64,000 bases of DNA from Cephaloticoccus sp. (GTDB lineage Bacteria > Verrucomicrobiota > Verrucomicrobiia > Opitutales > Opitutaceae), in contig JAURHD010000009.1 in NCBI GenBank assembly GCA_030833445.1, forward strand, positions 62,001 through 126,000. Reading direction: 5' to 3'. The position numbers and the translations under genes are program-made. The notes beneath the pieces are model-generated. The model was not told the origin of the DNA, searched no databases, and saw nothing but the letters and a program-made list of their open reading frames with translations. This document shows positions 53,795-63,404 of this stretch, piece by piece. The first letter of the stretch is position 1, and each line of letters opens with the position of its first letter.

Positions 53795-54826
53795 ATGAAA
53801 ATACATTTCGCGCTGATCCTTACGGTCTTGGGTTCCGGCATCACCTTGCCGATGGCGGCTTGGGATTATTCCGGTCACCGCATGGTCAATGAACTCGCCT
53901 TGGCGGCCTTGCCGGATGATTTCCCAGCCTTTGTTCATTCGCCGTCTAATGCTGAACGGATCGCATTTTTGGCGGGTGAACCCGATCGTTGGCGCAACAA
54001 TTCGGATCTGCCAATCAAGCATTACAATTCGGTCGATCATTATTTGGACATCGAACAACTGCCGGATGCGGGGATCGATCCGCAGACCGTGTCGGATTTG
54101 CGTTATGTATTTGCCACCACTTTTGCCGCAGGACGTGAAGCGCATCTGGATAAATTTCCAGAGATCGATCCCCTAAAAAATACCGACCACACGCGCGAAT
54201 GGCCCGGGTTGCTGCCATGGGCAGTGACAGAATATTACGGTAAACTGAAATCGGCCTTCTCGTATTTGAAGACCTTTGAAAAAGCCGGAACTCCGGAGGA
54301 AGTTGCCAACGCGCAGGCCAACATCGTCTACATTATGGGGGTGATGGGGCATTACGTCGGCGACGGGGCCCAACCCTTGCATACTTCGGTTCACCACAAC
54401 GGGTGGGTGGGTGATAATCCACAGGGTTACACCAAGTGGCCCGGGATCCATTCATGGATCGATGGCGGATTTATTGCCAAAGCAGGTATCAATACCGCCG
54501 GACTTTTGCCGCGGGTGGAGACGGTAGCCTCCATTGAAGTCACGTTGCCGGCGGATGGTCGTAATCCGGTATTTGTTGTCACCATGGATTATCTACGCGC
54601 GCAGAATGCCTTGGTGGAACCGTTATACGCATTGGAAAAGACGGGAGTTTTCAAGGCGGATAACATCGGCAAAACTACTACGGGACGTGACTTTATCGAG
54701 GGCCAGCTCCTCAAAGGTGGTGAAATGCTGGCATCGATTTGGCTGACGGCGTGGCGGAATGCGCCAGAGGACGGTTACTTGGCAGGGCAATTGGCCAAGC
54801 GTCAAAAATCTGAAGCGGCCCCCTGA
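53795..54826 (+). CDS. S1/P1-type zinc nuclease, exported
   Basis: A 343-residue protein with a signal peptide ending near Ala21-Ala22, leaving a mature N-terminus W-D-Y-S-G-H. In S1/P1 nucleases this terminal tryptophan binds zinc through its amino group. Other zinc ligands are in HYNSVDHYLDIE, in MGHYVGDGAQPLHTSVHHNGW (the H-x(3)-D and PLH blocks) and in GIHSWIDGGF. It should degrade single-stranded nucleic acid in the periplasm or outside the cell for phosphate or nucleotide scavenging. It starts 21 bases after the amidase stop. Confidence 0.9.
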   Translation: MKIHFALILTVLGSGITLPMAAWDYSGHRMVNELALAALPDDFPAFVHSPSNAERIAFLAGEPDRWRNNSDLPIKHYNSVDHYLDIEQLPDAGIDPQTVSDLRYVFATTFAAGREAHLDKFPEIDPLKNTDHTREWPGLLPWAVTEYYGKLKSAFSYLKTFEKAGTPEEVANAQANIVYIMGVMGHYVGDGAQPLHTSVHHNGWVGDNPQGYTKWPGIHSWIDGGFIAKAGINTAGLLPRVETVASIEVTLPADGRNPVFVVTMDYLRAQNALVEPLYALEKTGVFKADNIGKTTTGRDFIEGQLLKGGEMLASIWLTAWRNAPEDGYLAGQLAKRQKSEAAP

Positions 54827-54833
54827 GTTCAGT

Positions 54834-55262
54834 TCACGCCGCGGGTTTCCAGGAAATGAGGAGGGCGCCACTGACGATCAGTGCGCCACCCGCAAAGTGC
54901 TGCCATGTGAGTTTCTCCCGCAAAAATACCGCGGCGAGCAGAATGGCAAATACCACGCTCAGTTTGTCGATGGGGGCAACCCGCGAGGCCTCACCCAATT
55001 GCAAGGCGCGGAAATAACACAGCCAAGACAACCCGGTGGCGATGGCTGAAAGCACGAGGTAAAGCCATGTGCGGCGGGTCAGGGAGCCAATGTCCGACAT
55101 CGGGACGACACTCAACGCAATGGCCCAAGTGAATACCAAAATGACCGCCGTGCGTATGGCCGTGGCGAGATGTGAGTTTACGCCTTCAACCCCGGCCTTC
55201 GCCAGGACAGCTGTAATGCCGGCGAAAATTGCAGAGAGCAAAGCCCAGTAGAACCAATTCAT
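54834..55262 (-). CDS. EamA/DMT family transporter, single-repeat form
   Basis: A 142-residue membrane protein with about five helices: MNWFYWALLSAIFAGITAVLA, LATAIRTAVILVFTWAIAL, and the end block FAILLAAVFLREKLTWQHFAGGALIVSGALLI typical of one EamA repeat. Full DMT proteins carry two repeats in one chain. Single-repeat forms exist and must dimerise, so this need not be a truncation; both ends look natural. The substrate is unknown. It converges on the S1/P1 nuclease gene with a seven-base gap. Confidence 0.85.
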   Translation of the reverse strand: MNWFYWALLSAIFAGITAVLAKAGVEGVNSHLATAIRTAVILVFTWAIALSVVPMSDIGSLTRRTWLYLVLSAIATGLSWLCYFRALQLGEASRVAPIDKLSVVFAILLAAVFLREKLTWQHFAGGALIVSGALLISWKPAA

Positions 55263-55271
55263 CGCTGGGGA

Positions 55272-55667
55272 TTAACCTGCATGGCTTTGGTTGATAAGGC
55301 TCGCGGTGTGGTGGCCAAGCCACACCCCGAGCAGACACAAGAGGACCGAAGCCAGGACATAGGCGACTGCGCGCACTCCATCTCCCTCTCGCACTAAATT
55401 CAAAGTCTGCAGACTGAATGAAGAGAAAGTCGTGTAACCGCCACAAATCCCGGTCATGAAGAAGAAACGATTTTCGAGACTGCCGATATGGCGGCCATCG
55501 GCGCCGGTGAGATTGGCAAAGAGACCGATGGCGATACAGCCGGTGATGTTCACGCAGAGAGTTCCCCACGGGAAGGCAGCGTTGAGCCGGGTGTCTATCA
55601 GCGTGGAGAGCCAGTAGCGGGTGACACTACCGATGGCCCCACCGAGGGCAATGAATACGTAGAGCAT
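55272..55667 (-). CDS. crcB: Fluoride ion channel CrcB/FluC
   Basis: The ATG at 55667 gives 131 residues with four helices. The Fluc hallmarks are seen: GGAIGSVTRYWLS (about 6-20) with NITGCIAIGLFANL, the conserved Asn, in helix 2, and GGYTTFSSFSLQTL in helix 3. Fluc channels work as antiparallel dimers that let fluoride leave the cell. The gene is preceded by a fluoride riboswitch, which confirms the assignment. The EamA gene follows it nine bases downstream on the same strand, so it may also be fluoride-controlled. Confidence 0.95.
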   Translation of the reverse strand: MLYVFIALGGAIGSVTRYWLSTLIDTRLNAAFPWGTLCVNITGCIAIGLFANLTGADGRHIGSLENRFFFMTGICGGYTTFSSFSLQTLNLVREGDGVRAVAYVLASVLLCLLGVWLGHHTASLINQSHAG

Positions 55668-55694
55668 AGGATGGACGACTGTTAGGATTGAATT

Positions 55695-55773
55695 AACAGG
55701 AGTCATCAGCCCGGAGAGGGCGGTTTATCCACAAGTGGATTTTCCCAGAAGGGAAGGCGGAATCCATCGCCGT
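55695..55773 (-). ncRNA. Fluoride riboswitch (crcB motif)
   Basis: On the minus strand the conserved crcB RNA elements appear in order: ACGGCGATGG at 55773-55764, TTCCGCC, the pseudoknot strand AAACCGCC, and the 3' block CTGATGACTCCTG ending near 55695. The 3' end lies about 27 bases before the crcB ATG. Fluoride binding would switch on expression of the channel. The match is by eye to the known consensus. Confidence 0.9.
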
Positions 55774-55816
55774 ATCTGAGTTAGGCAAACTGGATCACAT
55801 TTGGCAAGCAGGGTGA

Positions 55817-57487
55817 ATGAGGCCTCGTCAAATTGATCAACGTGGCCACGCTGTTCGGGTGCGCCGGTTTATTGCGAACATCCTACTGCTCATGCTCACC
55901 TCGATGGGGTGGGGCGCTGATCTCGCCGACCGCGTCATCATTCTGGCGAACTCGGATGACCCGGATTCCATGCGCATCGCGCATTATTATGCGGAGAAGC
56001 GTGCCGTGCCGGTCGAAAACATCATCGCGTTGCCCATGCCGACCAACGAAACGATTTCCTGGCGAGAATTCGTCCTCGGAATCTGGCAGCCATTGCAGGA
56101 TCAGCTGGTAGAGCGTGGCTGGATTGATGGCACGGCCATGAAATTGTTCGATGACGTGGGCCGGCGAAAAATGGCTTTTGCGGGTCATCGTATTTCCTAT
56201 CTCGTGGCCTGTCGCGGGGTGCCTTTGCGGATCAATCATGACCCGGCTCTGATCTCAGAGGTTAATGGCTTAAGCGAACGCAATCAGTTTAAGACCAATC
56301 ACGCATGCGTGGATTCCGAACTGAGCCTGATGGCCTTTGGTCCCTACAATATTAATGCGTTCGTGCCCAATCCACTCTTTCGCAACAAAGCCCCATCCCA
56401 GCTTGTAGAGGGGACCATCATCAAGGTGGCACGACTGGACGGACCCTCGGTCAATGACGTGATTGGACTGATCAATGGAACGCTCGAGGCCGAATCTCAC
56501 GGCTTGGTGGGACGATCATACGTGGATGTAAAAGGTCCCTATAAACAGGGTGAAGAATGGATGGAGTTGATTATCAAACGACTGGATTCGCTCAATTTTC
56601 CCCCGGAGATCAATCGCGCATCAGGAACTTTCGAGATGGGGGCTCGCATAGATATGCCGGCGCTCTATTTTGGATGGTATGCCGGTAACCTGAACGGACC
56701 CTTTGCCCTACCCGGATTCCGTTTCGCGCCTGGCGCGATTGCCGTTCACATCCACAGTTATTCGGCTGCGTCACTCCGATCAAGCACGAGTGGCTGGTGT
56801 GGTCCGCTGATCGCCCGGGGTGCGGCCGTAACAACGGGTGCGGTCTTTGAGCCCTATCTCCAGTTGATGCATTTTCCACATAGCTTGCTGGATGCACTGG
56901 CGGATGGGATGAATGTCGGTGATGCCGCCTATTTTTCCCTGCCGGTCTTGAGCTGGCAGAACGTGCTGGTGGGGGATCCCCTCTATCAACCATTTAAACT
57001 CAGTCTCACTGAACAGTGGGGGCAACGTGATCAGTTGCCTGCCAGACATAGGGCCTATATGACTCTGCGTGAGATGAGCCGCTTGCAATCAGCCGGCTTG
57101 AAAGAGGATGCAGTGTCCCTTGCTACCTGTGAGCAGAAAGCTTGGCCGAGTCTGGCCGTGGGCTTGGCTTTGGCGGAATTGAAAAATGCGAATGAAGATG
57201 AAGCAGGTGCCGTTGCGGCTATCGGATTTGCCCCGCACCTCAAAACCGTCACTTGCAACGACTGGGGCCTCTTACGCGATGCCGGGGACTTGTTGGACAC
57301 CTGCGGAAAACCGGCCGAGGCCATGCAGGTTTACGCCAACTTGCTTTCCATGAAGGAAGTGCCGGATGCACTGCGGGTAGAGTGGTTGCGGCACGCAACC
57401 AAGCTGGCCAGTGCGGCGGGTAATATGAGTCAAGCCATTGCCTGGGAACATGAGATGACTCGCATTCTGGGCGAAGTAAAAAAATAG
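55817..57487 (+). CDS. TIGR03790 family protein
   Basis: A 556-residue protein with a basic N-terminus and a hydrophobic signal region (ANILLLMLTSMGWGADLA, about 20-37). The body starts with the family block RVIILANSDDPDSMRIAHYYAEKRAVP, followed by PMPTNETISWREF and a C-terminal third of helical TPR-like character (about 430-550). TIGR03790 proteins are of unknown function and found mainly in Verrucomicrobiota, Planctomycetota and some proteobacteria. Export to the periplasm or surface is inferred. The gene ends at a strong terminator. It is divergent from crcB across the fluoride riboswitch region. Confidence 0.87.
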   Translation: MRPRQIDQRGHAVRVRRFIANILLLMLTSMGWGADLADRVIILANSDDPDSMRIAHYYAEKRAVPVENIIALPMPTNETISWREFVLGIWQPLQDQLVERGWIDGTAMKLFDDVGRRKMAFAGHRISYLVACRGVPLRINHDPALISEVNGLSERNQFKTNHACVDSELSLMAFGPYNINAFVPNPLFRNKAPSQLVEGTIIKVARLDGPSVNDVIGLINGTLEAESHGLVGRSYVDVKGPYKQGEEWMELIIKRLDSLNFPPEINRASGTFEMGARIDMPALYFGWYAGNLNGPFALPGFRFAPGAIAVHIHSYSAASLRSSTSGWCGPLIARGAAVTTGAVFEPYLQLMHFPHSLLDALADGMNVGDAAYFSLPVLSWQNVLVGDPLYQPFKLSLTEQWGQRDQLPARHRAYMTLREMSRLQSAGLKEDAVSLATCEQKAWPSLAVGLALAELKNANEDEAGAVAAIGFAPHLKTVTCNDWGLLRDAGDLLDTCGKPAEAMQVYANLLSMKEVPDALRVEWLRHATKLASAAGNMSQAIAWEHEMTRILGEVKK

Positions 57488-57510
57488 GGCGGACCGGAGT
57501 CCGCCCTTTT
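57487..57510. terminator. Bidirectional rho-independent terminator
   Basis: GGGCGGAC-CGGA-GTCCGCCC is a perfect eight-base stem with a four-base loop, starting at the last base of the upstream stop. It is followed by TTTT on the plus strand and by TATTTTTTT on the minus strand. It serves both the TIGR03790 gene and clpP. Confidence 0.88.
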
Positions 57511-57536
57511 CAATCTGTGGTTGGCCGTTGTTGGGC

Positions 57537-58184
57537 TCAGACCTTGTCGACGATCTTGTCCGCCAGACCGTAATCGATGGCTTCCTGCGCCTTCAAATAG
57601 AAGTCACGATCCGTGTCCTTCGTGATGCGTTCCATGGGTTGGCCGGAGGAATCCGCCAAAATTTGATTCAACTCAACGCGTAACTTCTCCATCTCCATCG
57701 CTTGGATATTGATGTCAGTGGCCGGACCAATGAATCGGCCGGAGATCAGCGGCTGGTGGATGAGCACCCGCGAATGGGGATAGAGCAATCGGCGGCCCTT
57801 CTTTGCCCCACAGAGTAGGATTGAGCCCATGGAGGCCGCCATGCCCGTAACCACCACCGTGATCGGTGAGGTCAGCATTTTCATCGTATCATAGACTGCC
57901 ATACCTGCGGTAATGGAACCGCCGGGAGTATTGATGTAGAAAGTGATGTCCTTGCCCGGTGCGGTGGCCTCGAGATAAAGCAGCTTTTCCGTGATATCCT
58001 TGGCGGTCTCGTCGGTGACGGCCCCCCAGAGAAAAATTTTACGTTGTTCGAGAAACTTCTTTTGAATCAACGCGGCCACCGGGGCAGGATTTTTAGCTTG
58101 GGAGGACTCAGACTCATCATCGTCATCCTCGTCTGCGCGTGGGAGTGGTTCATTGAGTCCGGATTGTAAATTGGCGAAATGCAT
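57537..58184 (-). CDS. clpP: ATP-dependent Clp protease proteolytic subunit
   Basis: A 215-residue serine protease. The catalytic serine is Ser118 (GMAASMGS), the histidine His143 (SRVLIHQPL), and the aspartate about residue 190 (TKDTDRDF). An extra, strongly acidic N-terminal region (about 12-30) precedes the usual start of the mature protein; it may be a propeptide removed on maturation. ClpP forms a 14-subunit barrel fed by ClpX or ClpA/C. No clpX or tig is next to it here. It lies downstream of a frameshifted TPR gene on the same strand. Confidence 0.96.
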   Translation of the reverse strand: MHFANLQSGLNEPLPRADEDDDDESESSQAKNPAPVAALIQKKFLEQRKIFLWGAVTDETAKDITEKLLYLEATAPGKDITFYINTPGGSITAGMAVYDTMKMLTSPITVVVTGMAASMGSILLCGAKKGRRLLYPHSRVLIHQPLISGRFIGPATDINIQAMEMEKLRVELNQILADSSGQPMERITKDTDRDFYLKAQEAIDYGLADKIVDKV

Positions 58185-58247
58185 AGAGCGGCAAAATTGG
58201 GCCTCAGCCCCGATTTGGCAAGGGCTCAGGCGATTTTAGGACGGGCA

Positions 58248-59886
58248 TTAGTTCAGCAGGTTGTTCAAACGCTGCCGGAGCTCAGGATTCAGGTTAAGCA
58301 CATCCTGCAGCGACCAGATTGTGCCCAATAACTCGACCGGGGTGGGATCGAGCGCCAGCAGGTCGGGCAGGCGCTTTTTGACCTCATCCCAAGATTGGAG
58401 TTCGAGATCGTATTTGACGAGGGCCACCAGATACGCGCTGCTGTCCGGATTCCGCTCAACCAAGGTAAGCAGCACCCGTCGAGACTCGGGTTTCCTCCCT
58501 AATTGGTCTAGTTGGAAGGCCAGCATCGGTCCGTTTTGGTTCAAGGATGGGGTGGTGAGTGTAAGCAACTGGTTCAACCAGGTTTCGCCGTCATTGGTTT
58601 TGCCCAAGGGCGTAACTGGCCCAGACCCGCAAGGCTGAAGTTATTCCCTGAATCATGGGTGAAGTGGATTTATAGCCATCCACTATATCAGCACTGACCA
58701 AGGCGGCAGCATAGTCCCCCGCACTGCATTGGGCTTGCATCAAATTTACCTGCAAAATAACGGGGGCCCATCCATTCTCATCCCGGGACGCAGCATCCCG
58801 GACTTGTCGGGCCAGTTCCGGTTCCTTCAGCCGGATGGCAGAAGTTGAGAGCAACATTAAAGCCCGAAGGTCTTGCGAGAATTTGGCAACGAACTTATCC
58901 GCGGTCTCTTGATAGGCTGCTTGATCGCCACTGGCATGGTATAGATTGATCAAATCGACCGGTGCACCCGGACTCTCGGGTCGCCGCAGCGTGCGTTGAA
59001 TCGCAAGCTGACGGGCTTCGGCTAGTTGGCCATTTTCGGTATACAATGAGACCAGGCGCAGGCCAATCATCTCATTCTGGGGATTATTTCGCATCAGGCC
59101 TTCCAAGCGCAGAATGGCCAACCGGGGGTAACCGGACAGTTTCTCAATCTCCGCCATTTGTAACTGTCCGTCGATGGAGTCTGTCAGATGCCAATGTTCG
59201 AGCAGGCCTTTGGCTGCTGTTGGATCTTTCATCCTAATTTGAGCCTGCACCATCTGTAACACTGTTTCCCGATGTTCGGGGGTGTCTTCCGGCAGAGTAT
59301 TCAGGAGTCGGGTGCCCAGACTGATAATCTGGTTCTGTTGATTGGAGGTGTCTAACAATCGAAATAGATCGCGCAGATAGGCTATATCGTCCGCCCCCCG
59401 TTCAAGTCCTTCCTTTAATAATTTGAGGGCAAAATCCGGTCGCTGCAATTGGCGGTAGATATCGGCGAGTTGACGCCTCGCCTCATGATTTTTGGCGTTG
59501 TTGCCCACCGCCAGCCGCAAGCTGACCAGTGCTTCATTCCATTTACCCGCTTCCAGTTGTTTCTGTGCCAGCGTCTGATAATGCGTGCTAAGGGTCAATC
59601 GGTAGTGGCCATAACGGAACGGGAGAAATGCGATGTCGATGAAACTGGCTTCATTGATGCCTCGCTTATATTTGATAAACGCCCAGCCCGCACCAGCCAG
59701 ACTCAGCCAACTGATGAACAACAAAATGGCCGAGAGTTTCCAGACCCGCGGCCAGATGATGAACAGCTTGGCGCCTTCGGTGGTCTTCAGCCGCACCCAA
59801 AGTTTATTGCGCCACGCCGGATCTTTGGGGTCAAAGGCAATAGTTTTGCGTCGGGTAATGGGCACTATGGAATAAAAAGTTCTCAC
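58248..59886 (-). pseudogene. Membrane-anchored TPR protein, frameshifted
   Basis: Residues 1-428 are read from 59886 and end in a premature stop (YALGQNQ), while the same repeat structure continues in the next frame (GKTNDGETWLNQ onward) to 58248. Dropping one G from the GGG at 58603-58605 (CCC on the plus strand) restores YALGKTNDGETWLNQ and one continuous protein of about 546 residues. The N-terminus is cytoplasmic, with one membrane helix (SAILLFISWLSLAGAGWAF, about 50-70), followed by many TPR-like repeats (LRLAVGNNAKNHEARRQLAD, DFALKLLKEGLERG). Function unknown; it may scaffold envelope proteins. Whether the extra base is real or an assembly error is open. Confidence 0.75.
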
Positions 59887-60039
59887 ATGGGCTTACGATC
59901 CAGCAAGCGTCTTTCTATGGATTGCCCTGGATGCTCAAATACCAAATACCGCCGCTATGGCGGCGGTTGTGCTAATTCACTGCAATACCTTGTGCAGGCC
60001 GAGAAGAGAATTGTCTGATTGAGGGATTCTGTCCCGCAA

Positions 60040-60588
60040 TTAAATCAGACCCAGTTTCATTTTACCTTCTTCCGAGATCATTGACTGATTCCAGGGTGGC
60101 TCCCACGTAATGTTGACGTCGGCTTCATCGACGCCCGGGACGAGGAGAATCTTGCCCTTGGCATCCTCCGCAATGGCCGGGCCCATGCCACATCCCGGTG
60201 CTGTGAGCGTCATCGCCACACTCACCTTGTAGGCCTCATCTTCCTTTTTCTCGATATCCATCGAATAGACCAAACCTAGGTCCACGATGTTCACCGGAAT
60301 CTCGGGATCGAACACCTTGCGCAGCTGAGCCCAGACAGTCTCAGGATCGGGTGAGCCATCCGCCAGAGCCTTGGTTTCTACGCTGTGATCGGCAGTTTCC
60401 TCTCCGATGGCATCGCCATCCTTGCCATCAATGCGAAACAAACCGAAGTCGGTTTGCACCGTGTAACTGCCGCCAAGGGTCTGATGGATGAAGAGGGTGG
60501 TGCCCTCGGTAAGAGTCTGTTTGTCGCCTGAGGGAATCTGTGTGGCGATGACGTCGCGGGAAACAGTGCGTTCTTTGTTGGCGGACAT
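60040..60588 (-). CDS. sufT: Fe-S assembly protein SufT
   Basis: A 182-residue protein. The first half (about 1-80) is a beta-rich SufT-type extension (LTEGTTLFIHQTLGGSYTVQ). The second half is the DUF59/MIP18 domain with QLRKVFDPEIPVNIVDLGLVY and the conserved cysteine in TLTAPGCGMGP. Together these define the long form of SufT. It helps mature Fe-S proteins and is often the last gene of suf operons, as here, five bases after sufD. Confidence 0.93.
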   Translation of the reverse strand: MSANKERTVSRDVIATQIPSGDKQTLTEGTTLFIHQTLGGSYTVQTDFGLFRIDGKDGDAIGEETADHSVETKALADGSPDPETVWAQLRKVFDPEIPVNIVDLGLVYSMDIEKKEDEAYKVSVAMTLTAPGCGMGPAIAEDAKGKILLVPGVDEADVNITWEPPWNQSMISEEGKMKLGLI

Positions 60589-60592
60589 GGGA

Positions 60593-61906
60593 TCAGGTTT
60601 TGATTTTACTTTGAATCAGGGTGCTCAGAGCCGCGTGCAGTTTTTGGTCCTCGAGTTTGTTGAGGACTTCCTCGAAGAAACCAAAGATAAGTAATTCGTT
60701 GGCTTGGGCGGCCGGGATGCCTCGCGACTGCAGGTAATACAATTGGTCGGCATCGATTCGGGAGCTCGTGGCGCCATGACTGCAACGCACGTCGTTGGCT
60801 TCGATCTCGAGCCCGGGCAGGGAATCTGCCGCGGCGTCATCGCTGAGCATCAGATTCCGGTTGCTCTGATAGGCATCGGTTTTCTGCGCATCGGGTTCGA
60901 CGACGATCAATCCGGAGAAGATGGTCTTGGCCTGATCGAGCAGGGCATTCTTGTAGAGCAGGTTTGACGAGGTGTTGGGGGCCACATGGGTCTGCAGGGT
61001 GCGCTGGTCGAATTCATGATCCCCGCTCGCGACGGTGAGTGCCAGCATTTCGCAGTGGGCACCCGAACCCAACAACCGGCTGTGGGATTCGTGCCGCGTC
61101 TGGTTGCCCCCGAGATGCAGATTGAGTGACAACACCCGGGCATCGCGTTCGACGGCGATGGAATTGGTCTGGAACGCCAGCGTCCGGCGTGACCAGTTTT
61201 GCACACCCACATAGGTCAGTTGGGCACCGGGAGCGGCGTGCAGATCGTTGACGCCCGACACGAGATGCACTTCGTCGGAGACGGCAGAGACAAAATATTC
61301 CACGAGGGTCGCCTTGGCGCTATCTTCCAATATCACCAACGTGTGCGGGAAGGCCGCCTTGTGATCGCCGGACAGAGTGTGCTGCACTATCACCGGGGAA
61401 TTGATCTCAACCCCCTTCGGAACATAAAGCACCGCACCTGTGGCGGTAAAAGCAGTGTTGAGCGCGACAAATTTCTCGCTGCCGAGATTGGCCGGATATT
61501 TTTGAAAATATTTACGAATCACAGCACCGTGATCGCGGAGGGCCTCGTTTAACGGGGCAAAGACCACCCCTTTTTCAATCAGTTCTGGTGGCAGGGTTTG
61601 ACGGCCGACTACCTGCCGATTGGAGAAAGTGATCTCCGCGGCGTGGGCAAAGTCCGGCAGTTGCGGCACGTGGATGGATGCCTCCTCGGGCAGGAGATAA
61701 CCCTCGATATCCAAACCCTTGAGGTTGGAGAAGCGCCAGCGTTCGTCCGAACGGGTGGGCAATGGGAGGGCGTTAAACTGATTCCATGCTTCTTTTTTCG
61801 ACTCCAGCCACCAGTCGGGCAGAGCGGCGCGTTGGCCCATGTGGGTGGCGAAGCGTTCGGCGTTCAGGCCGATGGAAAGGTCGGTTGTATTCGGTAAGGC
61901 GGACAT
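60593..61906 (-). CDS. sufD: Fe-S cluster assembly protein SufD
   Basis: A 437-residue beta-helix protein. N-terminal helices (WWLESKKEAWNQFNALPLPT) precede the SufB/SufD core with VLYVPKGVEINSPVIVQHTL, DVRCSHGATSSRIDADQLYYLQSRG (the conserved cysteine and histidine) and the end block FGFFEEVLNKLED. It forms the scaffold with SufB and SufC and helps iron acquisition. It follows sufB by 31 bases and sufT follows by four. This is a typical SufBCD operon. Confidence 0.95.
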   Translation of the reverse strand: MSALPNTTDLSIGLNAERFATHMGQRAALPDWWLESKKEAWNQFNALPLPTRSDERWRFSNLKGLDIEGYLLPEEASIHVPQLPDFAHAAEITFSNRQVVGRQTLPPELIEKGVVFAPLNEALRDHGAVIRKYFQKYPANLGSEKFVALNTAFTATGAVLYVPKGVEINSPVIVQHTLSGDHKAAFPHTLVILEDSAKATLVEYFVSAVSDEVHLVSGVNDLHAAPGAQLTYVGVQNWSRRTLAFQTNSIAVERDARVLSLNLHLGGNQTRHESHSRLLGSGAHCEMLALTVASGDHEFDQRTLQTHVAPNTSSNLLYKNALLDQAKTIFSGLIVVEPDAQKTDAYQSNRNLMLSDDAAADSLPGLEIEANDVRCSHGATSSRIDADQLYYLQSRGIPAAQANELLIFGFFEEVLNKLEDQKLHAALSTLIQSKIKT

Positions 61907-61937
61907 TCGTGGCGTAGCGAGTTTGGGGATGGTTTGA

Positions 61938-63386
61938 TCAACCGACCGAACCTTCCATTTCCAGATCGATGAGGCGTTTGAGCTCGACCGAGTATTCCAT
62001 GGGGAACTGGCTCGCGAGATCGTTGATGAAACCGTTGACGGACAGGCTCATCGCCTGGGCCTCGGTTAGACCGCGTTGCTGCATGTAGAAAATCAATTCT
62101 TCGCTCACCTTGGAGACCGAAGCCTCGTGTTGGGTGGAGTTCTTGTCGCCGCGCACGGTGATGGCAGGGTAGGTGTCGGTGCGGCTGTTGGAATTGATCA
62201 GCAGCGCATCGCACTCCGTGTTGTTTTTGCATCCCTTGAGATGCTTCGGGATGTGCACCATACCGCGGTAGGTCGAGCGGCCTTGGCCGACGGAGATGGA
62301 TTTCGAAACGACGTTGGAGGTCGTGTTGTTGGCGGCATGAATCATCTTGGCGCCGGTGTCCTGGTGCTGACCGTCATTCGCGAGTGCGATGGAGATGACC
62401 TCGCCCCGGGCGCGTTCGCCCTTCAGGACAACGCCGGGATATTTCATGGTGAGCCGGCTGCCGATGTTGCAGTCGATCCATTTCACCTCGGCGTCCTCGT
62501 GTGCAATGGCCCGCTTGGTCACCAGGTTGAACACGTTGTTGGCCCAGTTCTGGACGGTGATGTATTGGATCTTGGCGCCCTTGAGGGCGACGAGTTCGAC
62601 GACCGCGCTGTGGAGTGTGGAGGTGGAAAACTTTGGGGCGGTGCAACCTTCCATGTAGGTGACCTCGGCGCCCTCGTCGGCAATGATCAAGGTGCGCTCA
62701 AACTGCCCGAAGTTTTCGGCGTTGATACGGAAGTATGCCTGCAGGGGCTGGGCGACTTTGACGCCCTTGGGCACGTAGATGAATGAACCACCGGAAAACA
62801 CAGCACTGTTGAGCGCGGAAAATTTGTTGTCACCAGTCGGAATGACTTTGCCAAAAAACTTTTTAAAAAGCTCGGGATGCTCGCGGAGGCCCTCGGTTGA
62901 ATTGACGAAAATGACTCCCTGCTTGGCGACGATCTCCTTGATGTTGGAGTAGGCGGCTTCGGAATCAAACTGGGCCTCGACGCCGGCGAGGAATTTGCGC
63001 TCCTGCTCGGGTATGCCGAGACGCTCGAAGGTTTTTTTGATGTCATCCGGCACTTCGTCCCAGGTGCGCTTCGGCTTCTGGCCCTGCGAGAGATAGTAGC
63101 GGATCTTTCCGAAATTGATGTTTTCGAGATCCTTGGTCGCCCAATGCGTGGGCATGGGCATGGATTCGAATTTCTTCAACGCCTTGAGACGGAAATCGAG
63201 GAGCCACGGAGCTTCCTTTTTAACGTTACTGATGTAGCGGACGGTGTCTTCGTTAAGGCCGGTGCCAGCGTCGAAAGCGTAATCCACCTTGTATTGGAAG
63301 TCGCCGCGGGTCTGGTCGATGCCGGAAACGGGATTAACGGTTTCGGCGGGTGCCTCGAGGGTGTGGGTATCGGTTAAATCTGCCAT
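61938..63386 (-). CDS. sufB: Fe-S cluster assembly scaffold SufB
   Basis: A 482-residue protein with very strong SufB features: [19 protein letters not shown] near the start, then [21 protein letters not shown], the cysteine-bearing [23 protein letters not shown] and [19 protein letters not shown], and the C-terminal [22 protein letters not shown]. SufB holds the nascent cluster and forms the SufBC2D complex. The start is ATG at 63386, 18 bases after sufC stops. No Shine-Dalgarno sequence is visible. Confidence 0.98.
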   Translation of the reverse strand: MADLTDTHTLEAPAETVNPVSGIDQTRGDFQYKVDYAFDAGTGLNEDTVRYISNVKKEAPWLLDFRLKALKKFESMPMPTHWATKDLENINFGKIRYYLSQGQKPKRTWDEVPDDIKKTFERLGIPEQERKFLAGVEAQFDSEAAYSNIKEIVAKQGVIFVNSTEGLREHPELFKKFFGKVIPTGDNKFSALNSAVFSGGSFIYVPKGVKVAQPLQAYFRINAENFGQFERTLIIADEGAEVTYMEGCTAPKFSTSTLHSAVVELVALKGAKIQYITVQNWANNVFNLVTKRAIAHEDAEVKWIDCNIGSRLTMKYPGVVLKGERARGEVISIALANDGQHQDTGAKMIHAANNTTSNVVSKSISVGQGRSTYRGMVHIPKHLKGCKNNTECDALLINSNSRTDTYPAITVRGDKNSTQHEASVSKVSEELIFYMQQRGLTEAQAMSLSVNGFINDLASQFPMEYSVELKRLIDLEMEGSVG

Positions 63387-63404
63387 GGGCGTTGGTATTG
63401 GCGG

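Noticed and set aside
54834-55262. EamA gene as a truncated DMT transporter
   Set aside because: Single-repeat EamA proteins exist, both ends look natural, and no second repeat is found in any frame next to it.
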